A stretch of DNA of 64,000 bases from Leifsonia sp. Leaf336 (GTDB lineage Bacteria > Actinomycetota > Actinomycetes > Actinomycetales > Microbacteriaceae): positions 1,064,443-1,128,442 of the forward strand of contig NZ_LMOZ01000001.1 in assembly GCF_001423695.1 (NCBI RefSeq). Reading direction: 5' to 3'. Position 1 is the stretch's first letter, and every line of letters begins with the position of its first letter. A model generated the notes under the pieces. That model was not told the origin of the DNA. It searched no databases and saw nothing but the letters and a program-made list of their open reading frames with translations. Below are positions 1-8,259 of this stretch, piece by piece. Made by a program: the position numbers and the translations under genes.

Positions 1-621
1 ATCAAGACCGCGCCGAAGTCGTTCTCCGACCTGCTCAAGCCGGAGTTCAAGGGCGCGGTCGCGCTCAACGGCAACCCGACCCAGGCCGCGGCCGCGGCGG
101 GCGCCGTCGCCTACGCCGACCTCCAGAACGGCGGCACCCTCGACGACCTGACCCCGGGCATCGAGTGGTTCACGAAGCTGAAGGCCGCGGGCAACTGGAA
201 CGCCGCCGACGGCAAGCCGAACACCATCGCCTCGGGCGAGACCCCGGTGCTGCTCGACTGGTCGTTCAACCAGAAGGGCTACACGACCTCCGACACCATC
301 AAGTCGGGCGGCATCGACTGGAAGTACGTCGTCCTCCCGGGCACCGCGTACGTCGGCTACTACAACCAGGCGATCAACAAGGATGCGCCGCACCCGGCCG
401 CCGCGCGCCTGTGGGAGGAGTACCTCTACAGCGACGCCGCTCAGAACGCCTGGCTGAAGGGCGGCGCCTACCCGGCCCGCGTCGACGCCATGGAGAAGGC
501 GGGAACGCTCGACACCAAGGAGTTCCCGGGCAAGCTCGACAAGGTGGCCGTCATGACGGACAAGCAGGCCACCGACGCGGGCACGCTCCTCAACGCCAAG
601 TGGGCCAACGCAGTCGGCTGA
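1..621 (+). CDS. ABC transporter solute-binding protein, 5' truncated by window edge
   Basis: The reading frame is open from base 1 and ends at TGA 619-621, giving the C-terminal 206 residues of a periplasmic-type binding protein. The visible part looks like the POPT class (putrescine, opine, phosphonate, iron): a GNPTQAAAA segment, a VLLDWSFNQ strand and a C-terminal helix with NKDAPHPAAARLWEEYLYS, typical of the closing lobe. Signal peptide and N-lobe lie outside the window. The stop overlaps the start of the first permease by one base, so it belongs to a four-gene importer operon. The substrate cannot be read from this fragment; polyamine or aminophosphonate is an inference from the family. 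Confidence 0.85.
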   Translation: MKTAPKSFSDLLKPEFKGAVALNGNPTQAAAAAGAVAYADLQNGGTLDDLTPGIEWFTKLKAAGNWNAADGKPNTIASGETPVLLDWSFNQKGYTTSDTIKSGGIDWKYVVLPGTAYVGYYNQAINKDAPHPAAARLWEEYLYSDAAQNAWLKGGAYPARVDAMEKAGTLDTKEFPGKLDKVAVMTDKQATDAGTLLNAKWANAVG

Positions 622-1580
622 TGACCGAGACCATCGCCGCACCCGCGGCCGACGCTGCCGCCGGGGTCACCTCGAGTGACTCCCGGCGGCAGCCGTCGTC
701 GGCCGCCCGTTCCCAGCCGAAGCGCCGGCGCCGCGGAGGCGTCGCCGCCGTGCTCGGCCTCACCCCGTTCGCCTTCTACGTCGTGATCTTCCTCGCCGTG
801 CCCACTCTCGTGGCGGTCGGCAGCGGCTTCGTCGACGGGGAGGGCCGGTTCACCTGGGCCAACCTCACCGGGCTCGCCGAGCCCGCGATCGCCGGGTCGT
901 TCTTCGGCGCATTCTGGCTCTCGGCCGTCACCGCGATCGTCGGCGCCGTCGCGGGGGCGGCGCTCTGCTTCGCGATGCTGCACTCGCGTCCCGGCGGGAC
1001 GGCGCGCTCACTCGTCGACTCGGCCAGCAGCGTGCTCGCCCAGTTCGGCGGCGTCATGCTGGCGTTCGCGTTCATCGCGACCATCGGCGCGCAAGGACTG
1101 GTGACGGTGCTGCTCCGCAACACCTTCCACATCAACATCTACGAGAACGGCGTCTGGCTCTACACGGTGCCCGGCCTGATCCTCCCGTACCTCTACTTCC
1201 AGATCCCGCTCATGGTCATCACGTTCCTCCCCGCGCTGGAGGGCCTGCGCCCGCAGTGGCTCGAGGCGACGGCCACCCTCGGCGGCACCCGCTGGACCTA
1301 CTGGACCCGCGTCGGCGGCCCGATCCTGCTGCCGTCGTTCCTCGGCAGCCTCCTGCTGCTGTTCGCCAATGCGTTCTCGTCGTACGCGACCGCGGCCGCG
1401 CTGGTCGGCCAGGCGAACAACATCGTCTCGCTGCAGATCCGCCAGGCGCTGATCTCGGAGACCGTGCTCGGCCGCGCCAACCTGGCCGGCGCGATGGCGC
1501 TCGGGATGCTCGTGGTCATGGTCGTGGTGATGCTGGCCTACTCGGCACTCGTGCGACGCACCGCGAGGTGGCAGCGATGA
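621..1580 (+). CDS. ABC transporter permease (first of pair)
   Basis: Integral membrane permease of a POPT-type importer, 319 aa. An Arg-rich cytosolic N-terminus (residues about 30-40) precedes six predicted membrane segments. The EAA loop that docks on the ATPase is seen near residue 213 (LEATATLGG, then RVGGPILLPS). ATG 621 overlaps the preceding TGA by one base (TGATG), and its own stop overlaps the next ATG, so translation is coupled. The start is fixed by this coupling rather than by a strong Shine-Dalgarno. Longer upstream frames run through the binding-protein gene and are not credible. Confidence 0.88.
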   Translation: MTETIAAPAADAAAGVTSSDSRRQPSSAARSQPKRRRRGGVAAVLGLTPFAFYVVIFLAVPTLVAVGSGFVDGEGRFTWANLTGLAEPAIAGSFFGAFWLSAVTAIVGAVAGAALCFAMLHSRPGGTARSLVDSASSVLAQFGGVMLAFAFIATIGAQGLVTVLLRNTFHINIYENGVWLYTVPGLILPYLYFQIPLMVITFLPALEGLRPQWLEATATLGGTRWTYWTRVGGPILLPSFLGSLLLLFANAFSSYATAAALVGQANNIVSLQIRQALISETVLGRANLAGAMALGMLVVMVVVMLAYSALVRRTARWQR

Positions 1581-2446
1581 GCGGCCAGACCCAGCTGCGG
1601 CTCGGTCCGGGCCCGGTCGTCCGCACCGTCATCTGGGTGGTGCTCGGCGCGTTCTTCCTGATCCCGCTGCTCTCGATGCTCGAGTTCACCCTCCGCACGG
1701 CCAAGCCGGGCGTCTACAGCTTCGACCGGTGGATCGCGGTGTTCGGCGGAGGCACGACACGGTACGACCGCGTGTACCAGGGGCTCGGCAACTCGCTCGT
1801 GCTCGCGGTCGTCACGGTCGCGATCGTGCTGCTCGTGCTGCTGCCGACGATCGTGCTGGTCGAGCTGCGGTTCGCCAAGCTGCGCCGGCTGCTGGAGGCC
1901 GTGTGCCTGCTGCCGATCATGATCCCGGCCATCGTCATGGTCGTCGGCCTCGCCCCGACCTACGCCGTGGTCACGCAGATCTTCGGCTCAGGCACCTGGA
2001 CGCTCGCCTTCGCATACGGGATCACCGTGCTGCCGTACGCCTACCGCGCCATCCAGAGCAACGTCGCCGCCGTCGACATGATCACGCTCAGCGAGGCGGC
2101 GCGCTCGCTCGGCGCCGGCTGGAGGACCGTGTTCTGGCGCGTGCTCGTGCCGAACCTGCGCCGCGGCATCCTCGCCGCCTCCGCCCTCTCCATCGCGGTC
2201 GTGCTCGGCGAGTTCACCATCGCCTCCCTGCTCAGCCGCGTGAACCTGCAGACCTCTCTGCTGCTGGTCTCGCAGTCCGACCCGTTCGTCGCGGTCATCT
2301 TCGCCCTGCTGGCGCTGGTGTTCGCCTTCGTCCTCCTCGTGGTCGTCGACCGCGTCGTCAGCGCTCGCCGCCGCACGCGGGACCGCCGCGTCGCGCCGGA
2401 CCATAGCCTCCCGCCGGACCATCGCCTCCTGAAGGGCTCGTCATGA
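1577..2446 (+). CDS. ABC transporter permease (second of pair)
   Basis: Second permease of the importer, 289 aa, with six hydrophobic segments and an EAA loop near residue 171 (SEAARSLGAGW...RVLVPNL). It starts inside the stop of the first permease (ATGA) and its own stop overlaps the ATPase start (ATGA). The C-terminal tail is charged and contains a short duplicated PDHSLPPDHRLL segment after the last membrane helix, which is probably unimportant. The two permeases would form the heterodimeric channel served by the downstream ATPase. Confidence 0.88.
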   Translation: MSGQTQLRLGPGPVVRTVIWVVLGAFFLIPLLSMLEFTLRTAKPGVYSFDRWIAVFGGGTTRYDRVYQGLGNSLVLAVVTVAIVLLVLLPTIVLVELRFAKLRRLLEAVCLLPIMIPAIVMVVGLAPTYAVVTQIFGSGTWTLAFAYGITVLPYAYRAIQSNVAAVDMITLSEAARSLGAGWRTVFWRVLVPNLRRGILAASALSIAVVLGEFTIASLLSRVNLQTSLLLVSQSDPFVAVIFALLALVFAFVLLVVVDRVVSARRRTRDRRVAPDHSLPPDHRLLKGSS

Positions 2447-3513
2447 CCGTCCTCGCTGAATCCGCCCTCGCCGCCGCCCGGGTCGGCTCCACCGTCGAGC
2501 TCGACGGCCTCGTCCGCGACTTCGGCGGCGGCGCCGGGCTCGCCGGGTTCTCCCTGCACGCGGAGCCGGGGGAGTTCATCGCGCTCCTCGGCCCCTCCGG
2601 CTGCGGCAAGACGACAGCCCTGCGCTCGCTGGCCGGGCTGGAGCGCGTCGACTCCGGACGCATCCTCATCGACGGTCGCGACGTCACCGACGAGCCCACG
2701 AACCGCCGCGACCTCGGCATGGTCTTCCAGTCGTACTCGCTGTTCCCGCACCTGACGTCGGGTCAGAACGTGGAGTTCGGGCTGCGGATGCGCAAGGTGG
2801 CTGCGGGGGAGCGCCGTCACCGCGCGGCCGAGGCGCTCGAGCTGGTGGGCCTCGACCACCACGCCGACAGGTACGCGCACCAGCTGTCCGGTGGCCAGCA
2901 GCAGCGCGTCGCGCTGGCGCGGGCCCTCGTGACCGAGCCCCGCGTGCTGCTGCTCGACGAGCCGCTCTCGGCGCTTGACGCCAAGGTCCGCGTCCAGCTG
3001 CGCGAGGAGATCCGTCGCATCCAGACCGAGCTCGGGATCACGACGTTCTTCGTCACGCACGACCAGGAGGAGGCGCTCGCCGTCGCCGACCGCGTGGCGG
3101 TCATGCGCTCGGGCGCGATCGAGCAGATCGGCACTCCGGAGGAGCTCTACCACCGGCCGGCGACGGCGTTCGTCGCCGAGTTCGTCGGCCTCACGAACCG
3201 GGTTCCCGGCAGCGTCTCCGCGGGCGTCCTCCAGGTGCTCGGCCAGACCGTCCCGCTCGCCGCTCCCGTCGCGGACGGCCCGGTGACCGCGTACGTGCGC
3301 CCGGAAGACGTGCTGCTCGCTCCGGAGGGCCTGCCGGCGGAGGTGCTCACCACGAGCTTCCTCGGCGCGCTGCGGCGAACCCGCGTGCGCCTGGCCGACG
3401 GCTCGGAGCTGGCCGTGCAGCACGGCGCTCGGGAGCTGCCCGCTCCGGGCGAGCGGGTGCATGTCGCGCTGTCCGGCACGCCGGTGACGGTCGCGCCCCG
3501 GGAGACCCGCTAG
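2443..3513 (+). CDS. ABC transporter ATP-binding protein with TOBE-type C-terminus
   Basis: Energising subunit of the importer, 356 aa. Walker A GPSGCGKTT near residue 49, Q-loop VFQSYSLFPHL, signature LSGGQQQR near 147, Walker B VLLLDEP near 168 and H-loop VTHDQEEAL near 203. After residue 260 the chain enters a beta-rich TOBE-like regulatory domain, as in PotA, FbpC and PhnT. The start lies in the stop of the second permease (ATGA at 2443). It closes the operon: the next gene has its own -10 box directly after this stop codon. Confidence 0.92.
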   Translation: MTVLAESALAAARVGSTVELDGLVRDFGGGAGLAGFSLHAEPGEFIALLGPSGCGKTTALRSLAGLERVDSGRILIDGRDVTDEPTNRRDLGMVFQSYSLFPHLTSGQNVEFGLRMRKVAAGERRHRAAEALELVGLDHHADRYAHQLSGGQQQRVALARALVTEPRVLLLDEPLSALDAKVRVQLREEIRRIQTELGITTFFVTHDQEEALAVADRVAVMRSGAIEQIGTPEELYHRPATAFVAEFVGLTNRVPGSVSAGVLQVLGQTVPLAAPVADGPVTAYVRPEDVLLAPEGLPAEVLTTSFLGALRRTRVRLADGSELAVQHGARELPAPGERVHVALSGTPVTVAPRETR

Positions 3514-3519
3514 TAGAGT
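3514..3519 (+). promoter_or_regulatory. -10 box (TAGAGT) of a leaderless transcript
   Basis: TAGAGT sits directly after the ATPase stop and ends 7 nt before ATG 3527, the spacing expected when transcription starts at the initiation codon. Confidence 0.65.
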
Positions 3520-3526
3520 AATCCTC

Positions 3527-4114
3527 ATGTCTGGCATCGTCCCGGGGGCGGACGCCGAAGCTTCGGACGCCATCGACCCCTCATCCTTCGTGAAGACCCT
3601 CTCGCCGAGTGACGTGGTCACTCGGATCCGTCCGGGCGACATCCTGCACTGGCCGCCCTTCTTCTTCCCCATCGACACCATCAGCCCGACCCACACCGTC
3701 GGGAAAGGCCGCACGAACCTGACGCTGATCGCGTCCGACATCATGCAGACCGACACCTCGGGGACGCCGTACGCGTCGTTCACGTTCCGTCAGGTGCCCT
3801 CCGGAGGCCCTGGCGTCTCCGTGCACTTCGACCCGGGAGCGTACGGAGCCACGGGCGTGGCGAGCTACGTCGTCTCGTTCCTCATCTCCACCAGCGGACC
3901 TGTGTCGCTCACGGTCGGCGCCTACGCCGGCGCCGGCAGCGTCACGGGAACCGGCGTCAAGACCGTGAACGGCAACGTGTCGGTCTCGGTCGGCTTGCAG
4001 AACGTCGCGCCGGGACAGGCGACGTACGCCTCCATCCAGCAGACGTCGTCCGGCCCGTCCTGGTCGTGGTTCTCGACCTCCATCGAGCACCCGCCACTGG
4101 TGTTCGAACCCTGA
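3527..4114 (+). CDS. Unknown beta-rich protein, paralogue of the gene at 35649-36251
   Basis: 195 aa, no signal peptide, no membrane segment, rich in Ser, Thr, Gly and Val with alternating hydrophobic strands, suggesting a beta-sandwich. No family recognised. It shares a layout with the protein at 35649-36251: a GDIL motif followed by an aromatic/Pro stretch, a central block (V/I)S(V/L)xFxPxxxGxT then VSL and GA, and a C-terminal SWxWxxTxIxxxPLxxEP tail. That makes the two genes distant paralogues. It is monocistronic with a leaderless promoter and lies between an importer operon and an AI-2E family gene; context says nothing about its role. Confidence 0.75.
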   Translation: MSGIVPGADAEASDAIDPSSFVKTLSPSDVVTRIRPGDILHWPPFFFPIDTISPTHTVGKGRTNLTLIASDIMQTDTSGTPYASFTFRQVPSGGPGVSVHFDPGAYGATGVASYVVSFLISTSGPVSLTVGAYAGAGSVTGTGVKTVNGNVSVSVGLQNVAPGQATYASIQQTSSGPSWSWFSTSIEHPPLVFEP

Positions 4115-4146
4115 ACAGACCCTCAGGAACCCTACGGTTGCGCCCC

Positions 4147-4152
4147 TAGACT
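4147..4152 (+). promoter_or_regulatory. -10 box (TAGACT) of a leaderless transcript
   Basis: TAGACT ends 7 nt before ATG 4160, so the AI-2E family gene is probably transcribed from its own start codon. Confidence 0.65.
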
Positions 4153-4159
4153 GACGGGC

Positions 4160-5380
4160 ATGGCAGAGAGCGACGCCCCGGCACCGCAAGACCCCAGCCC
4201 GTCGGTCAGGGCGCGCTTCCTGAGACGTCGACGCGATCTCGGGGCGCCGGCCGAGCCGGTCGACGAGTCGTTGCCGCGCGGCGTGCGGCTCGCCGGCGCG
4301 TGGTCGTGGCGGCTGCTGGTCATCGGTGCGGTCATCGCGGTCGCGATCTTCCTGATCGTCCAGCTGCGCCTCATCGTCGTCCCGGTGCTCATCGCGGTGC
4401 TCCTCGCTGCGCTGCTCGTGCCGTTCAAGGACTTCCTGGTCAGGCACCGTTGGCCCTCCTGGCTCGCGATCGTCACCACGCTGGTCCTGCTGGTCGTGGT
4501 CGTCGGAGGACTCTGCTACCTCGCGATCTGGCAGGTCACCCGGCAGAGCCACGAACTCCAGGTCCAATCGGTGGCGGCCTTCGAGCAGTTCAGGGACTGG
4601 CTCAGCACCGGCCCGCTCGGCTTGACCCCGAACCAGATCGACAGCGCGTTCCAATCGCTCTGGTCCTCGCTCCAACAAGACAGCCAGGTCTACATCTCCG
4701 GTGCGCTCTCCATCGGCTCCACGGTGGGCCACGTGCTCACGGGAGCTCTGCTCACGCTGTTCAGCGTGCTGTTCATCCTCATCGACGGACGCAGCATCTG
4801 GGGCTGGATCGTGCGCGTCTTCCCGAAGAGCGCCCGCAGTGCCGTGGACGGCGCGGGCCGGGCCGGCTGGACGACGCTGCGCAACTTCGCCAAGGTGCAG
4901 GTGCTCGTCGCTTCCATCGACGCGCTCGGCATCGGCCTCGGGGCCTTCTTCCTCGGGCTCCCGTTGGTCATCCCGATCGCGGTGCTGGTGTTCCTCGGAT
5001 CGTTCATCCCGATCGTCGGCGCGGTCATCACCGGAGCCCTCGCGGTCTTCATCGCCCTCGTCTTCAAGGGCTGGGTCTTCGCGCTGATCATGCTCGGGGT
5101 CGTGCTGCTGGTCCAGCAGATCGAGGGGCACGTCCTCCAGCCGCTCATCATGGGCACCGCTGTCAAAGTGCATCCGCTCGCTGTCGTCCTCGCTGTCGCG
5201 GCCGGGTCGTTGCTCGCCGGCATCCCCGGTGCGCTGTTCGCGGTCCCGTTCGTCGCCGTGCTCAACGTGATGGTGCACTACGTCTCGTCCGGCGCCTGGA
5301 GGGACAAGCCACCGGAGGCCATGGCCGCCCCCGCGGGAGCCATCTGGGAGGTCGTGCCGAGGCCGCTGCGCCGGCCGTGA
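4160..5380 (+). CDS. AI-2E family transporter (UPF0118 membrane protein)
   Basis: 406 aa polytopic membrane protein of the AI-2E exporter family. About 55 charged cytosolic residues are followed by paired hydrophobic helices (LLVIGAVIAVAIFLIVQLRL, then a second pair near 105-125), a long soluble segment (about 125-205), and a block of C-terminal helices with the family signature region GSFIPIVGAVITG and QQIEGHVLQPLIMG. Family members are described as transporters, some exporting autoinducer-2 or acting as Na+(Li+)/H+ antiporters; the substrate here is unknown. Start chosen from the leaderless -10 box. Confidence 0.9.
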   Translation: MAESDAPAPQDPSPSVRARFLRRRRDLGAPAEPVDESLPRGVRLAGAWSWRLLVIGAVIAVAIFLIVQLRLIVVPVLIAVLLAALLVPFKDFLVRHRWPSWLAIVTTLVLLVVVVGGLCYLAIWQVTRQSHELQVQSVAAFEQFRDWLSTGPLGLTPNQIDSAFQSLWSSLQQDSQVYISGALSIGSTVGHVLTGALLTLFSVLFILIDGRSIWGWIVRVFPKSARSAVDGAGRAGWTTLRNFAKVQVLVASIDALGIGLGAFFLGLPLVIPIAVLVFLGSFIPIVGAVITGALAVFIALVFKGWVFALIMLGVVLLVQQIEGHVLQPLIMGTAVKVHPLAVVLAVAAGSLLAGIPGALFAVPFVAVLNVMVHYVSSGAWRDKPPEAMAAPAGAIWEVVPRPLRRP

Positions 5381-5423
5381 CACCGGCACGGGTCGCATAC
5401 ATCTGTCGGTATACGACCGCGAG

Positions 5424-5429
5424 TAGGCT
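5424..5429 (+). promoter_or_regulatory. -10 box (TAGGCT) of a leaderless transcript
   Basis: TAGGCT ends 6 nt before GTG 5436. This favours GTG 5436 over the in-frame GTG at 5430, which would begin right at the box. Confidence 0.6.
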
Positions 5430-5435
5430 GTGCGA

Positions 5436-6701
5436 GTGGACACCGCGACCGAACCGACGCGCACACCGTTCGCCGGCCCCAGCCTCGACGAGATCGAGGC
5501 GGCCCGGGCGATCGTGAGCCTGGTCGCGCAGCCGACTCCGATCGAGACCTCCCGGTATCTCACCGATGTGATCGGCGCTCCCGTCATCCTCAAGTGCGAG
5601 AACCTCCAGCGCACCGGCTCCTACAAGATCCGCGGGGCTTATCACCGGCTCTCGAAGCTGACCGCCGAAGAGCGCGAGCGCGGCGTCGTCGCGGCGTCCG
5701 CCGGCAATCACGCGCAGGGCGTCGCCTTCGCCGCGCGCGAGCTCGGCATCCACGCCACGATCTTCATGCCGGTCGGCGTCGCGATCCCCAAGTTCCAGGC
5801 CACCCGCGCCTACGGCGCCGACGTGGTGCTCAGCGGCAGCATCGTCGACGAGACGCTGCGCGCGGCCGCCGACTTCGCGGCGGAGACCGGTGCGGTGCTC
5901 ATCCCGCCGTTCGACCACCCGGACGTGATCGCCGGCCAGGGCACACTCGGGCTCGAGATCCTCGACGAGGTGCCGGACGTCTCGACCATCGTCGTCCCCA
6001 TCGGCGGCGGCGGTCTGATCTCGGGTGTCGCGAGCGCCGTCAAGCAGCGCGGGGCTCTCGAGGGCCGCACGATCCGGGTGATCGGCGTGCAGGCGGCCAA
6101 CGCCGCCGCCTACCCCGCCTCACTGGAGGCCGGGCAGCCCACCGAGATCGGGCTCGTCGCGACGATCGCCGACGGCATCGCGGTGAGCAAGCCCGGCATC
6201 CTCAACTTCGAGATCGTGCGCGACGCGGTCGATGCGGTCGTCACGGTCACCGAGGACGACATCGCGCGCGCCCTCCTGGTGCTGCTGGAGCGGGCCAAGC
6301 TCGTGGTCGAGCCGGCCGGCGCCGCGGGCGTGGCGGCGATCCTCGCCGGTCTCGTGCCGGCGGACGCACCGGGCTCGGTCGTCGCCATCCTCTCGGGCGG
6401 CAACATCGACCCGCTCCTCATGCAACGCGTCATCGCCCACGGACTCGCGGCCTCCGACCGCTACCTGCGGCTCACGATCATGCTGCCCGACCGTCCGGGA
6501 CAGCTCGCGCGCATCGCCGAGATCCTCGCCGGCGTCAACGCCAATGTCGTGGAGGTCCTCCACACACGGCACGGCAACGGCCTGCAGCTCAGCCAGGTCG
6601 AGCTCGACGTCTCGGTGGAGACCCGCGGGACCGAGCATAGCCAGCAGGTCATCCACGTGCTGCGTCAGGCCGGCTACGACCCCGTCCTCGAGGACGACTA
6701 G
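5436..6701 (+). CDS. ilvA: Threonine ammonia-lyase with C-terminal ACT domain
   Basis: PLP enzyme that deaminates threonine to 2-oxobutanoate for isoleucine synthesis or threonine breakdown, 421 aa. The PLP lysine is in GSYKIRGAYH (about K63), the glycine-rich phosphate loop is GGGGL near residue 190, and SAGNHAQGVA follows the expected fold. Residues from about 335 form an ACT-type domain (LTIMLPDRPGQLARIAEIL), as in the 400-residue actinobacterial and TdcB/ACT forms; it lacks the second regulatory half of the 514-aa E. coli IlvA. Convergent with greA across a 62-base spacer made largely of a tandem repeat. Confidence 0.92.
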   Translation: MDTATEPTRTPFAGPSLDEIEAARAIVSLVAQPTPIETSRYLTDVIGAPVILKCENLQRTGSYKIRGAYHRLSKLTAEERERGVVAASAGNHAQGVAFAARELGIHATIFMPVGVAIPKFQATRAYGADVVLSGSIVDETLRAAADFAAETGAVLIPPFDHPDVIAGQGTLGLEILDEVPDVSTIVVPIGGGGLISGVASAVKQRGALEGRTIRVIGVQAANAAAYPASLEAGQPTEIGLVATIADGIAVSKPGILNFEIVRDAVDAVVTVTEDDIARALLVLLERAKLVVEPAGAAGVAAILAGLVPADAPGSVVAILSGGNIDPLLMQRVIAHGLAASDRYLRLTIMLPDRPGQLARIAEILAGVNANVVEVLHTRHGNGLQLSQVELDVSVETRGTEHSQQVIHVLRQAGYDPVLEDD

Positions 6702-6724
6702 TTCTCGGTCGACTTCTCGCCCGC

Positions 6725-6762
6725 TTTTGAGCGGCCGCTGCGGTTTTGAGCGGCCGCTGCGG
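6725..6762. repeat. 19-bp tandem duplication containing a 10-bp palindrome
   Basis: The unit TTTTGAGCGGCCGCTGCGG occurs twice head to tail (6725-6743 and 6744-6762). Each copy holds the palindrome AGCGGCCGCT. It fills the gap between the convergent ilvA and greA stops and could act as a double, weak bidirectional terminator; there is no clear T-tract after the palindromes. Confidence 0.8.
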
Positions 6763-6763
6763 G

Positions 6764-7255
6764 TTACTGGCCCGTGTAGGTCTCGACCTTGGTGACCTGG
6801 ACGGCGATCTGGCGGCCGTTGGGGGCGGTGTACTCGGTCTTGTCGCCGACCTTCAGCCCGAGGATCGCGGAGCCGAGCGGGCTCTGCTCGCTGTAGACGG
6901 GGAGGTCGGTGCCGGCCGCGATCTCGCGGTTGCCGATCAGGAAGACGCTCTCGTCGCCGGCGATGGTCGCGGTGATGACGGTTCCGGGCTCCACGACGCC
7001 GTGGCTCTCGGGAGCGGCGCCGACGGTCGCGCTGCGCAGCAGGTTCGTGAGCTGCACGATGCGGGCCTCGATCTTGCCCTGCTCGTCCTTCGCGGCGTGA
7101 TAGCCGCCGTTCTCTTTGAGGTCGCCCTCCTCGCGGGCCGCCTCGATGCGCTTCGCGATCTCGTTACGGCCGTTGACGCTGAGCTCCTCGAGTTCGGCCG
7201 AGAGACGGTCGTACGCGTCCTGGGTCAGAAAGGTGACCTGAGACTCCTGGGACAT
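6764..7255 (-). CDS. greA: Transcription elongation factor GreA
   Basis: 163 aa. GreA rescues backtracked RNA polymerase by stimulating transcript cleavage in the secondary channel. The N-terminal half is a coiled coil with the acidic tip EEGDLKENGGYHAAKDEQ (residues about 45-65). The C-terminal half is the FKBP-like domain (SPLGSAILGLKVGDKTEY). ATG 7255 is preceded by AAGGAG at a good distance; an upstream in-frame ATG at 7324 would add 23 residues absent from the family. A plausible -10 (TACTTT, 7336-7341, minus strand) lies 80 bases upstream, so unlike many neighbours this gene has a normal leader. Confidence 0.95.
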   Translation of the reverse strand: MSQESQVTFLTQDAYDRLSAELEELSVNGRNEIAKRIEAAREEGDLKENGGYHAAKDEQGKIEARIVQLTNLLRSATVGAAPESHGVVEPGTVITATIAGDESVFLIGNREIAAGTDLPVYSEQSPLGSAILGLKVGDKTEYTAPNGRQIAVQVTKVETYTGQ

Positions 7256-7335
7256 GATGAACTCCTTCGCGCCTGCGGTATGACCGCTTCGGCTGATTCC
7301 CGGCCGGAGCCGGTCATGGTGCAATGCCGGTGGGT

Positions 7336-7341
7336 AAAGTA
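7336..7341 (-). promoter_or_regulatory. Probable greA -10 box (TACTTT)
   Basis: TACTTT on the minus strand, about 80 bases upstream of greA and just downstream of a hairpin that would end transcription of the DUF4307 gene. No convincing -35 is seen. Confidence 0.45.
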
Positions 7342-7343
7342 GA

Positions 7344-7365
7344 CGCCCCGGCCTCGGCCGGGGCG
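7344..7365 (-). terminator. Hairpin between DUF4307 gene and greA
   Basis: A perfect 10-bp inverted repeat (CGCCCCGGCC / GGCCGGGGCG) with a 2-base centre, folding as 8-9 bp with a small loop. It lies 13 bases after the DUF4307 stop on the minus strand. There is no U-tract, as is common in high-GC actinobacteria. Confidence 0.6.
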
Positions 7366-7378
7366 TATCCAGAGAATG

Positions 7379-7840
7379 TTAGGTCAGCCAGCAGGTGTTA
7401 ATCAAACCCGTGTTGCTCTGCGCGATGGTCCGGATCGTCTCCGTGTGCGTCGACACGCGGGCGTCGGAGGCCGGGTAGCTCACGATGCGCCAGCCCACGA
7501 TCGCGTAGTCGTCGTTGAGTGCCTGCAGCGCGCAGGTGACAGCGGTTCCCGGCTGGGTGTTGATGGTGAACGTGATCTCGACATGGTGCGCGTCGGGAAT
7601 GGTGTACGCGGTGTCCGTGGCCTCGAGGTCGGCCTGGTTGTTGTCCCAGCCGGCCCAGAACACCCAGGCGGTCACGACGGCGACCACGGCGAGCGCGCCG
7701 CCGGCCAGCAGCCAGCGGTCGCGGCGGCGTCGGCCGGGAGTGCGGCCGTAGCGGGACTGGAGGGTGGGCGACTCGGGGGCGGGCGACTCTGCAGTGGGTG
7801 ACGGCGTCTGCTCTGATGGCGTTCGGGTCTCGCGTGCCAT
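7379..7840 (-). CDS. DUF4307 family single-pass membrane protein
   Basis: 153 aa from ATG 7840. The N-terminus is Pro/Ser/Glu-rich and cytosolic, then RRRRDRW caps one membrane helix (LLAGGALAVVAVVTAWVFWAG), followed by an extracytoplasmic beta-rich domain with two conserved Cys (TCALQAL and the C-terminal NTCWLT), which could form a disulfide. This matches the actinobacterial DUF4307 family, normally found next to greA (M. tuberculosis Rv1081c, from memory). Function unknown. Upstream in-frame starts exist up to 7972; ATG 7840 fits the family length best. Confidence 0.8.
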   Translation of the reverse strand: MARETRTPSEQTPSPTAESPAPESPTLQSRYGRTPGRRRRDRWLLAGGALAVVAVVTAWVFWAGWDNNQADLEATDTAYTIPDAHHVEITFTINTQPGTAVTCALQALNDDYAIVGWRIVSYPASDARVSTHTETIRTIAQSNTGLINTCWLT

Positions 7841-7977
7841 CGCTTCGCGGTCCGCCTCTCGGTGCGTGTCCAGGCCCGCCGTCGGGGCGACGGTAGGCTG
7901 AGACAAGACTAGGAGACGAAGCTGAGAATCACGCTTCGCCCCGTGCGCGCCTCCCGACCTGAAAGCGAACACTCCCC

Positions 7978-8247
7978 ATGCCTGAGCTGCTGCTGAAGGC
8001 CGGCGTCTGGCTGGCCGCGACGCCGACCCCGACGCCGACGTCCGGCCCGAACGAAGACCAGGTGACGCCCGGCGTCGTGGGCTTCACGGTCACCTTCCTG
8101 ATCGCCGTGGCCGCCGTGCTGCTCGTGATCGACATGACGCGACGCATCCGCCGCGTGCGTTACCGGGCCGAGATCGCCGAGAAGCTGGACGCGGAGCAGT
8201 CCGGCCGCTCCGATGACGACGAGCAGGGGCCGACCGCCTCCTCCTGA
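7978..8247 (+). CDS. Small single-pass membrane protein
   Basis: 89 aa: a short N-terminal hydrophobic stretch (LLKAGVWLAA), a TPTPTPTSGP linker, one strong membrane helix (GFTVTFLIAVAAVLLVIDM), then a basic stop-transfer RRIRRVRYR and an acidic tail (RSDDDEQ). It occupies the place of Rv1083 in the mycobacterial greA-uppS block, where mca normally precedes it. Function unknown. The start is the only good ATG before the helix; no clear Shine-Dalgarno or TANNNT box was found. Confidence 0.7.
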   Translation: MPELLLKAGVWLAATPTPTPTSGPNEDQVTPGVVGFTVTFLIAVAAVLLVIDMTRRIRRVRYRAEIAEKLDAEQSGRSDDDEQGPTASS

Positions 8248-8259
8248 CGCCCGCCGGGC

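Noticed and set aside
2041-5614. Long open frames on the minus strand at 2041-3783 and 3581-5614
   Set aside because: They lie opposite clear ABC, AI-2E and ilvA genes, have low-complexity Arg/Asp-rich translations and no start signals; typical antisense shadows in high-GC DNA.
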